This document shows positions 1 through 5,224 of a stretch of DNA of 5,782 nt, piece after piece. Position 1 is the stretch's first letter, and each line of letters starts with the position of its first letter. Under the pieces are notes generated by a model. The model saw nothing but the letters and a program-made list of their open reading frames with translations. It was not told the origin of the DNA and searched no databases. The stretch is from JBBDMC01 sp964441935 (lineage in GTDB: Bacteria; Pseudomonadota; Alphaproteobacteria; Rhizobiales; Kaistiaceae), in contig CAYTXI010000135.1 of NCBI GenBank assembly GCA_964441935.1, positions 1 to 5,782 on the forward strand, given 5' to 3'. The position numbers and the translations under genes are program-made.

Positions 1-880
1 GCTCGTCACCAACATCGACCCGGAACATCTCGATCACTACGGCACGTTCGATCGCGTCTGCGCCGCCTTCCGCCAGTTCGTCGAGAACGTGCCGTTCTAC
101 GGCTTCGCCGTGATGTGCATGGACCACCCGGAGGTGCAGGCTTTGATCGGGCGGATCGAGGACCGCCGCATCATCACCTACGGCGCCAGCCCCCAGGCCG
201 ACGTGCGCTACACCGACCTGCGCATCGAGCACGGGAAGTCGCTGTTCACCGTGCTCATTCGCGAGCGCGGCGATGGCGTCAGGCGGCCGATCGAGAACGT
301 CGCCATCTCGATGCCAGGCGAGTACAACGTCGAGAACGCGACCGGCGCCATCGCCGTCGCCCACCATCTGGGTATCGACGACCAGGCGATTGTCGCCGGG
401 CTCGCCGCCTTCGGCGGGGTCAAGCGCCGCTTCACCAGCGCCGGCACCTGGAACGGCGTTGAGATCTTCGACGACTACGCCCACCACCCGGTCGAGGTCG
501 CCGCGGTGCTGAAGGCGGCGCGCTCAATCGCGTCCGGTCACGTGATCGCCGTCGTTCAACCGCATCGCTACAGCCGCCTGCGCGACCTGTTCGACCGGTT
601 CTGCACCTGCTTCAACGATGCCGACACGGTTCTGGTGGCACCGGTCTACCCGGCCGGGGAGGCGCCGATCGCGGGCATCGACCGCGACGCGCTGGTCGAG
701 GGACTGCGCCTGCGCGGCCATCGTGACGCGCGGGCGCTCGCCGGCCGCGAGGCGCTCGCCGAAACGGTCGCCGGCATCGTGCGGCCGGGCGACTACGTCG
801 TGTGCCTCGGCGCCGGCTCGATCAGCCAATGGGCCAACGCGCTGCCGGGCGAACTGGCGGAGTTGGCACGGGCCCGATGA
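1..880 (+). CDS. murC: UDP-N-acetylmuramate--L-alanine ligase MurC, 5' end outside window
   Basis: MurC is the cytoplasmic ATP-dependent ligase that joins L-alanine to UDP-MurNAc, the first peptide step of peptidoglycan precursor synthesis. The reading frame is open from base 2, so about 180 N-terminal residues, including the UDP-binding domain and the P-loop, are missing; 292 codons remain. In the fragment I see TNIDPEHLDHYG (residues 3-14), the central-domain His motif; EYNVENATG (107-115), with the two invariant Asn; GVKRRF (139-144), with the invariant Arg; DDYAHHP (157-163), with the invariant Asp; QPHRYSR (186-192); and LGAGSIS (269-275). These are the Mur ligase central and C-terminal domains in normal order. 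An internal GTG at 89 is not the start, because conserved MurC sequence continues upstream of it. One oddity is Tyr in place of the usual His before the first invariant Asn. The stop overlaps the murB start (ATGA), which suggests translational coupling. Confidence 0.97.
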   Translation, partial: LVTNIDPEHLDHYGTFDRVCAAFRQFVENVPFYGFAVMCMDHPEVQALIGRIEDRRIITYGASPQADVRYTDLRIEHGKSLFTVLIRERGDGVRRPIENVAISMPGEYNVENATGAIAVAHHLGIDDQAIVAGLAAFGGVKRRFTSAGTWNGVEIFDDYAHHPVEVAAVLKAARSIASGHVIAVVQPHRYSRLRDLFDRFCTCFNDADTVLVAPVYPAGEAPIAGIDRDALVEGLRLRGHRDARALAGREALAETVAGIVRPGDYVVCLGAGSISQWANALPGELAELARAR

Positions 881-1839
881 CTTCGGTCGTAGCCACCACC
901 AAGCTCGGTGACCTTTCCGCCGTCCGCGGTCGGCTCCAGGAAAATGCGCCGCTCGCGCCGTTCACCTGGTTCCGCGTCGGCGGCCCGGCGGAGTTGCTGT
1001 TCCAACCTGCCGACGTCGACGACCTATCGCTGTTCCTTCAGAGGCTCGATGCTGCCGTTCCGGTGACCGTCATCGGGGTCGGCTCGAACCTGCTCGTTCG
1101 CGATGGTGGCATATCCGGCGCGGTCGTCCGTTTGTCGGCGAAGGGGTTCGGCCACGCGGTGCGCGAGCCCGGCGACCGTATCAGGGCTGGGGGGGCGCTG
1201 CCCGACAAGCGCCTGGCCGCCTTCGCGTTGGAGCAGGAACTCGCCGGCCTCGCCTTCTTCCATGGCATTCCCGGCACGGTCGGCGGCGCGCTCAGGATGA
1301 ACGCCGGGGCGAGCGGCGCGGAGAGCCGCGAGCGTCTGATCGAGGCGCGCGCAGTCGATCGCAATGGTCGCCGCGCAGTGCTCAGCAACGCCGAGATGGG
1401 TTTCGGCTACCGTCACGCTGCGGCTCCCGACGACCTGATCTTCACCGAGGCGGTGTTTCAGGGGACGCCAGCCGCGCGTGAGGCGATCGAGGCCGAGATG
1501 GCGGCCGTGGAGGCGCACCGGGAGGCAGCGCAACCGATCCGCGAGAAGACGGGCGGCTCGACCTTCACCAACCCGCCGGGCGCCCACGCCTGGGAGCTGA
1601 TCGACGCCGCCGGCTGTCGGGGCCTCAGCGTCGGCGACGCTATGGTCTCGGAGATGCATTGCAACTTCCTGATCAACACCGGCAACGCCAGCGCCCACGA
1701 TCTAGAGCTGCTCGGCGAGACGGTGCGGGCGCGCGTCTTGGAGACCAGTGGCGTTCGGCTGGAGTGGGAGATCCGGCGGGTGGGGGCCTTCAAGCCGGGC
1801 GAAGAGGTGCAACCGTTTCTTGGCGCCGCGACACCGTGA
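877..1839 (+). CDS. murB: UDP-N-acetylenolpyruvoylglucosamine reductase MurB
   Basis: MurB is a cytoplasmic FAD enzyme that uses NADPH to reduce UDP-GlcNAc-enolpyruvate to UDP-MurNAc, the substrate of MurC encoded just upstream. The product is 320 residues, normal for the family. Visible motifs are FTWFRVGGPAELLFQP (29-44), the FAD-binding GVGSNLLVRDGGISG (67-81), GIPGTVGGALRMNAGASG (130-147), FGYRH (176-180) with the substrate-binding/catalytic Arg179, GGSTFTNPPG (226-235) with the proton-donor Ser228, and LEWEIRRVG (295-303) with the likely catalytic Glu298. Residue roles are by analogy with E. coli MurB (Arg159, Ser229, Glu325). The frame is open upstream to 802, but ATG 877 gives a normal N-terminus and sits in an ATGA overlap with murC. 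There is no good Shine-Dalgarno sequence at the right distance, so translation probably relies on coupling to murC. The usual YRxS motif reads YRHA here. Confidence 0.97.
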   Translation: MTSVVATTKLGDLSAVRGRLQENAPLAPFTWFRVGGPAELLFQPADVDDLSLFLQRLDAAVPVTVIGVGSNLLVRDGGISGAVVRLSAKGFGHAVREPGDRIRAGGALPDKRLAAFALEQELAGLAFFHGIPGTVGGALRMNAGASGAESRERLIEARAVDRNGRRAVLSNAEMGFGYRHAAAPDDLIFTEAVFQGTPAAREAIEAEMAAVEAHREAAQPIREKTGGSTFTNPPGAHAWELIDAAGCRGLSVGDAMVSEMHCNFLINTGNASAHDLELLGETVRARVLETSGVRLEWEIRRVGAFKPGEEVQPFLGAATP

Positions 1840-1860
1840 ACGTCGCTTTGTGGAAATGCT

Positions 1861-1883
1861 CGTTGGGGCTCGTTCTCCCAACG
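1861..1883 (+). other. Stem-loop in the murB-ddl gap
   Basis: CGTTGGGG (1861-1868) pairs with TCCCAACG (1876-1883): seven Watson-Crick pairs plus one G-U, around a 7-base loop. It lies 21 bases after the murB stop. No run of T follows, only a short GATTT, so it is not a standard intrinsic terminator. It could be a weak terminator, an mRNA 3' end protector or chance in GC-rich DNA. Confidence 0.35.
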
Positions 1884-1939
1884 GCGACGATTTCGCGCAT
1901 GCCGATATTCACTTGGCGCTCGACTGACCGCGGTCTCGG

Positions 1940-1959
1940 TTAACGCTTCTTAACCACAT
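1940..1959 (+). promoter_or_regulatory. CtrA-like TTAAC pair upstream of ddl
   Basis: Two TTAAC copies at 1940-1944 and 1950-1954 start 10 bases apart, which gives TTAA-N6-TTAA. The known CtrA consensus is TTAA-N7-TTAA, so the spacing is one base short. The second copy reads TTAACCAC, one mismatch from the TTAACCAT half-site. It stands out as AT-rich sequence in a GC-rich gap 51 bases before the ddl start. CtrA control of division genes is known in Caulobacter; its action here is inference. Confidence 0.35.
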
Positions 1960-1991
1960 TCCTGGTGATTGTTGGCCGCCGCCGGTTCGGC

Positions 1992-1997
1992 GGAGGA
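1992..1997 (+). promoter_or_regulatory. Ribosome binding site that fixes the ddl start
   Basis: GGAGGA lies 7 bases before ATG 2005, near-ideal spacing. It decides against the in-frame TTG codons at 1969 and 1972, which would place this strong site inside the coding region. Confidence 0.85.
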
Positions 1998-2004
1998 AGG
2001 GTTC

Positions 2005-2925
2005 ATGGCAAAGCATGTCGCCGTCCTCATGGGTGGCTGGTCGAACGAGCGGCCGGTGTCGCTCGTCTCGGGCGCCGCGTGCGCCGACGCGCTCCAGGCC
2101 GAGGGTTATCGCGTCACCCGCGTTGACGTTCAGCGTGACGTGGCCGAGGTGCTGGCGCGGTTGAAGCCGGACGTCGCGTTCAACGCGCTCCACGGTCCCT
2201 TCGGCGAGGACGGTTGCATCCAGGGCGTGCTCGAGGTGCTCGCCATCCCCTACACCCATTCCGGCGTGCTCGCCTCGGCGCTCGCCATGAACAAGCCGGA
2301 GGCCAAGGAGATCATGAAGGCGGCCGGCGTGCCGGTCGCCGAGTCGGTGCTGGTCAGCCGCTTCGAAGCCGCTAAGGCGCACGTCATGGCGCCGCCGTAC
2401 GTCGTTAAGCCGCCGAACGAGGGCTCGACCTTTGGCGTCTTCATCGTCAAGGAGGACGCTCCCCACCCGCCCCAGGAGCTTTATTCCGACGAGTGGCATT
2501 ACGGCGACACCGTCATGGTCGAACGCTACGTGGCGGGGCGCGAGCTCACCTGCGGAGTGCGTGGCGACGAAGCGCTTGACGTCATCGACATCGTCGCGGA
2601 AGGGGGCTTCTACGACTACCACGCCAAGTACGATGTCGGCGGTTCCCGACACGTCCTGCCGGCGCAAATTTCACCGAATATTTACCAAAGTATACGGATG
2701 CTTGCGCTTCGGGCCCATCAGGCTTTGGGCTGCCGTGGGGTGAGCCGTGCCGACTTCCGATACGACGAGCGGCTTCAGGGGACGGACGGTCTGGTTTGCC
2801 TTGAAGTCAACACGCAGCCCGGCATGACGGCGACGTCGCTGGTCCCGGAGATGGCCGCTTACGCCGGCATGGATTTCCGGGGCCTGGTTCGTTGGATGGT
2901 AGAGGACGCGTCGTGCAATCGGTAG
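2005..2925 (+). CDS. ddl: D-alanine--D-alanine ligase, DdlB type
   Basis: Ddl is a cytoplasmic ATP-grasp ligase that makes D-Ala-D-Ala, which MurF adds to the precursor; this end is the target of transpeptidases and vancomycin. The product is 306 residues, matching DdlB of other dcw clusters. Motifs in order are HVAVLMGGWSNERPVSL (4-20), with Glu15 for the first D-Ala; HGPFGEDGCIQG (63-74), the Ddl signature; Lys97 in MNKPEAK; Lys135 in VVKPPNEG; GSTFGV (140-145); YDYHAKY (203-209), the omega loop with a Lys-Tyr pair that indicates the D-Ala-D-Ala rather than D-lactate type; Asp250 in SRADF; and LEVNTQPGMT (266-275), with Mg-binding Glu267 and Asn269. The start is set by GGAGGA 7 bases upstream. 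Codons 221-231 form an AT-rich patch with rare codons. The 3' end overlaps ftsQ by 13 bases. Confidence 0.97.
   Translation: MAKHVAVLMGGWSNERPVSLVSGAACADALQAEGYRVTRVDVQRDVAEVLARLKPDVAFNALHGPFGEDGCIQGVLEVLAIPYTHSGVLASALAMNKPEAKEIMKAAGVPVAESVLVSRFEAAKAHVMAPPYVVKPPNEGSTFGVFIVKEDAPHPPQELYSDEWHYGDTVMVERYVAGRELTCGVRGDEALDVIDIVAEGGFYDYHAKYDVGGSRHVLPAQISPNIYQSIRMLALRAHQALGCRGVSRADFRYDERLQGTDGLVCLEVNTQPGMTATSLVPEMAAYAGMDFRGLVRWMVEDASCNR
2901..2906 (+). promoter_or_regulatory. Ribosome binding site that fixes the ftsQ GTG start
   Basis: AGAGGA, inside the last codons of ddl, lies 6 bases before GTG 2913. It favours that start over the in-frame TTG at 2892, for which I see no Shine-Dalgarno sequence. 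Confidence 0.7.
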
Positions 2926-3809
2926 CGGCGGACGAGATCGATATCGCCGCGGTCCACAAGACCGCCGGCACCGGCATGCTGTCCGGCATCGTGCTGCCGC
3001 GCTTCCTGCGCCGGCCGGCGCGCGTGCTGGAGAAACTTGCGCCACGGCTGCCGCGCCATCTCGGCGTCAAAGGCTCAATCCTGTTGTTCCTCGCAACCGC
3101 CGTCGCCGGCGTCGCCATCGGCGGCCACGCCGTCACCATGATCTCGGCGGTGACCGCCTGGTCGGGTCTGGCGATCGATGAGATCAAGATCACTGGCCAG
3201 AGCAAAACCTCGGAGGTCGATGTTCTCGACCGCCTGCAGCTCGGCTCGCTCCCGTCGCTATTCACCTTCGACGCGGAGGCGGCCAAGGCGCGTGTGGAGA
3301 CGCTGCCGTGGGTCCGCGATGCGACGTTGAAGAAGCTCTATCCAGACACGCTCGAGGTGGTGATCAGCGAACGGGTGCCGTTCGCTCTGTGGCAGAACGG
3401 CGCTGCGATCGCGATGGTCGACGAAGCCGGCCGGGTCCTCGGCGACCAGGTCGACGAGCGCTACGCCGATCTGCCGCTGGTGGTCGGTCCCGGCGCGGGC
3501 GAGCGGGCAGGGGAATTCATCGGCATGGTGGCGGCGTTTCCCGCCATCGCCGAGCGCGTTCACGCCGGGGTTCTGATCGCCGGGCGTCGCTGGACCGTGG
3601 TCCTCGACGACGGCGTCGAATTGATGCTGCCCGAATACGACCCGGCCGCAGCACTCCGGACGATCGCCGATCTCGATGCCGAAAAGGGGCTGTTGTCGCG
3701 GCACATCTCCGCCGTCGACGTCAGGATGGGCGATCGCGTCATTGTCCGGCTCGACGAGGACGGGGTGATCGCCCGCAAGGCGATGCTCAGAGGGAGGACC
3801 GACTCGTGA
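2913..3809 (+). CDS. ftsQ: Cell division protein FtsQ
   Basis: FtsQ (DivIB family) is a bitopic inner-membrane protein that links the FtsZ/FtsA ring to the FtsB-FtsL and FtsW-FtsI septal synthesis complex. With the GTG start it has 298 residues, usual for alphaproteobacteria. The layout is a cytoplasmic tail of about 50 residues rich in Arg and Lys; one membrane helix at about 54-76 (from GSILLFLATAVAGVAIGG); a POTRA domain at about 86-154 (IDEIKITGQ at the start, LPWVRDATLKKLYPDTLEV at 131-149); then the beta domain from about 155 (VPFALWQNG, EAGRVLGD) to near the C-terminus. Positive charges before the helix fit an N-in, C-out topology. The gene starts inside ddl and ends in a GTGA overlap with ftsA, so it is probably expressed with both. 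The identification rests on domain order, the POTRA pattern and position; FtsQ is less conserved than its neighbours. Confidence 0.95.
   Translation: MQSVAADEIDIAAVHKTAGTGMLSGIVLPRFLRRPARVLEKLAPRLPRHLGVKGSILLFLATAVAGVAIGGHAVTMISAVTAWSGLAIDEIKITGQSKTSEVDVLDRLQLGSLPSLFTFDAEAAKARVETLPWVRDATLKKLYPDTLEVVISERVPFALWQNGAAIAMVDEAGRVLGDQVDERYADLPLVVGPGAGERAGEFIGMVAAFPAIAERVHAGVLIAGRRWTVVLDDGVELMLPEYDPAAALRTIADLDAEKGLLSRHISAVDVRMGDRVIVRLDEDGVIARKAMLRGRTDS
3792..3798 (+). promoter_or_regulatory. Ribosome binding site for the ftsA GTG start
   Basis: GGGAGGA lies 7 bases before GTG 3806, within the 3' end of ftsQ. It supports the GTG start in the GTGA overlap although the ftsA frame is open much further upstream, to 3308. 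Confidence 0.8.
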
Positions 3810-5119
3810 TCGGTCTGTTCCGTTCGGCGGAGAAGAACGGGGCCGGGCGCTCGGGCATCGCGTCGGTCCTCGATGTCGGCTCGACCAAAATCTGCTGCCT
3901 CATCGCGCGGCTGACGCCCGGCGACCCCGGCGAGGCGCTGCGCAGCCGCACGCACGCGATCGAAATTCTGGGTTTCGCCCACCAACGTTCGCGCGGCATC
4001 AAATCCGGTGTGGTCACCGACCTCGAGGCGGCGGAGCACGCCATCCGTGTGGCCGTCGATGCCGCCGAGCGCATGGCCGGGGTCACCGTCGATTCGCTTG
4101 TCGTCAATGCCTCGTGCGGGCGCCTGGCCAGCGAGACCTGCTCGGCCGCGGTCATGCTCGACGGCGAGCCGATCGAGGACGCCGACATCGGCCGCGTGCT
4201 CGCCGCTGGCCGGCGCCACTCGGTCAGCGAGGGGCGCTCGGTCGTTCATTCGTTGCCGATCGGCTACTCGCTCGACGGCGAAAGCGGCATCGCCGATCCG
4301 CGAGGCATGGTCGGCCAGCGACTCGGCGTTGACATGCACGTGGTAACGGCCGACGCGCCGCCGCTGCGCAACCTGGAACTCGCCGTCAACCGTTGCCATT
4401 TGTCGATCGAGGCGATCGTCGCATCGCCGTACGCCAGCGGCTTGGCGGCGCTTGTCGACGACGAGGTCGAGCTCGGCTGTGCGGTAGTCGATCTTGGCGG
4501 CGGCACCACGACCACGGCGGTGTTCAGCCGCGGCCAGTTCGTTCATGTTGATTCGATCGCCGTGGGCGGCCGTCACATCACATCGGACATCGCCCGCGGG
4601 CTGTCGTGTCGTCTGGAGGATGCTGAGCGGCTGAAGACGGTGCACGGCAGCGCGCTGCCCGGCATCGCCGACGAGCGCGAGGTGCTGTCGGTGCGCTCGC
4701 TCGCCGACGACGAGCCGGACATGGCCAACCAGTTCCAGCGCTCCGTGCTCACCCGCATCATCCGGCCGCGCGTCGAAGAGATCCTCGAATTGGTGCGCGA
4801 CCGGCTCAACGCGTCCGGCTTCGCCGGGTTGGTCGGGCGCCGCATGGTGCTGACGGGCGGGGCAAGCCAGCTCAATGGCATCGCTGAGGCGGCGCGACGG
4901 ATTCTCGCCCGCAACGTGCGCCACGGCCGCCCGCTCGGCATCGTCGGCGTCCCCGAGGCGGTCAAGGGGCCGGCGTTCGCCACCGCGGTCGGGCTGCTCA
5001 TCTATCCGCAGGTCGCAGAGATGGAGCAGATAGGCGGCATCAGCGACATGCCGTTGGCGCTGACCGGAACGGGCGGTTACTTCGCCCGTGTGGGGCAGTG
5101 GTTCAGGGAGAGTTTCTAG
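3806..5119 (+). CDS. ftsA: Cell division protein FtsA
   Basis: FtsA is an actin-fold ATPase that anchors FtsZ filaments to the inner face of the cytoplasmic membrane and recruits later division proteins. The product is 437 residues, normal length. Visible are the phosphate-1 loop VLDVGSTKI (21-29), the FtsA-specific 1C region (about 90-185, with SLPIGYSLDG at 149-158 and GMVGQRLGVDMHVV at 167-180), the phosphate-2 loop VVDLGGGTTTTAVF (227-240), the adenosine motif LTGGASQLNGI (349-359), and the C-terminal segment GYFARVGQWFRESF (424-437), an amphipathic helix of the kind that targets FtsA to membranes. The start is GTG with a strong ribosome binding site; the open frame upstream is a shadow of ftsQ. 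The close packing ddl-ftsQ-ftsA indicates joint expression. No key motif is missing. Confidence 0.97.
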   Translation: MIGLFRSAEKNGAGRSGIASVLDVGSTKICCLIARLTPGDPGEALRSRTHAIEILGFAHQRSRGIKSGVVTDLEAAEHAIRVAVDAAERMAGVTVDSLVVNASCGRLASETCSAAVMLDGEPIEDADIGRVLAAGRRHSVSEGRSVVHSLPIGYSLDGESGIADPRGMVGQRLGVDMHVVTADAPPLRNLELAVNRCHLSIEAIVASPYASGLAALVDDEVELGCAVVDLGGGTTTTAVFSRGQFVHVDSIAVGGRHITSDIARGLSCRLEDAERLKTVHGSALPGIADEREVLSVRSLADDEPDMANQFQRSVLTRIIRPRVEEILELVRDRLNASGFAGLVGRRMVLTGGASQLNGIAEAARRILARNVRHGRPLGIVGVPEAVKGPAFATAVGLLIYPQVAEMEQIGGISDMPLALTGTGGYFARVGQWFRESF

Positions 5120-5138
5120 CGGCCGCGTTGTGCGGTGG

Positions 5139-5163
5139 CGAGCGACCGCGGCGGCGGCGCTCG
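5139..5163 (+). other. GC-rich stem-loop between ftsA and ftsZ
   Basis: CGAGCG (5139-5144) pairs with CGCTCG (5158-5163), and CCGC (5146-5149) pairs with GCGG (5154-5157). Together they give ten pairs with one bulged A (5145) and a GGCG loop. It begins 20 bases after the ftsA stop. No T run follows, so I do not call it an intrinsic terminator. It could limit read-through or act in RNA processing or stability, or be chance in GC-rich sequence. Confidence 0.4.
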
Positions 5164-5215
5164 AACGGGGAACAAGCCAGGCCGACGGGACGCGGGCGGC
5201 TGAGAGGGTAAAGAC

Positions 5216-5220
5216 GAGGG
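5216..5220 (+). promoter_or_regulatory. Ribosome binding site of ftsZ, close spacing
   Basis: GAGGG ends 4 bases before ATG 5225, shorter than for ddl or ftsA. An in-frame TGA at 5201-5203 and no other start codon between make ATG 5225 the first possible start. Confidence 0.6.
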
Positions 5221-5224
5221 TGCC

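Noticed and set aside
1836..1943. A 35-codon frame starting with GTG that overlaps the murB stop as GTGA (begins VNVALWKCSLGL, ends at TAA 1941-1943).
   Set aside because: No ribosome binding site, no recognisable domain, and its frame is only the tail of an open frame antiphase to murB. It runs through the hairpin and the first TTAA, which fits a non-coding gap better.
1969..2004. TTG start giving ddl 12 extra residues.
   Set aside because: The strong GGAGGA at 1992-1997 would lie inside the gene, and Ddl homologs begin at about MAKHVAVLMGG.
1909..2667. Minus-strand open frame of 252 codons across the murB-ddl gap and ddl.
   Set aside because: Antisense shadow of ddl with biased composition and no known motif.
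2892..2912. TTG start giving ftsQ 7 extra residues.
   Set aside because: AGAGGA at 2901-2906 is well placed for GTG 2913 and no site serves TTG 2892.
3308..3805. Upstream extension of the ftsA frame by 166 codons, which might suggest a longer N-terminus.
   Set aside because: The translated extension is Arg-rich low-complexity sequence that shadows ftsQ. The ribosome binding site at 3792-3798 and the family's usual N-terminus support GTG 3806.
3560..4924. Long open frame of 454 codons on the minus strand across ftsQ and ftsA.
   Set aside because: It is a mirror of highly conserved plus-strand genes in GC-rich DNA, where antisense frames lack stops; no protein family is recognisable in it.
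5119..5126. GCGGCCGC (NotI site) directly at the ftsA stop, which might hint at a cloning junction.
   Set aside because: Such octamers occur naturally in GC-rich genomes, and the gene order and flanking sequence are continuous and normal on both sides.
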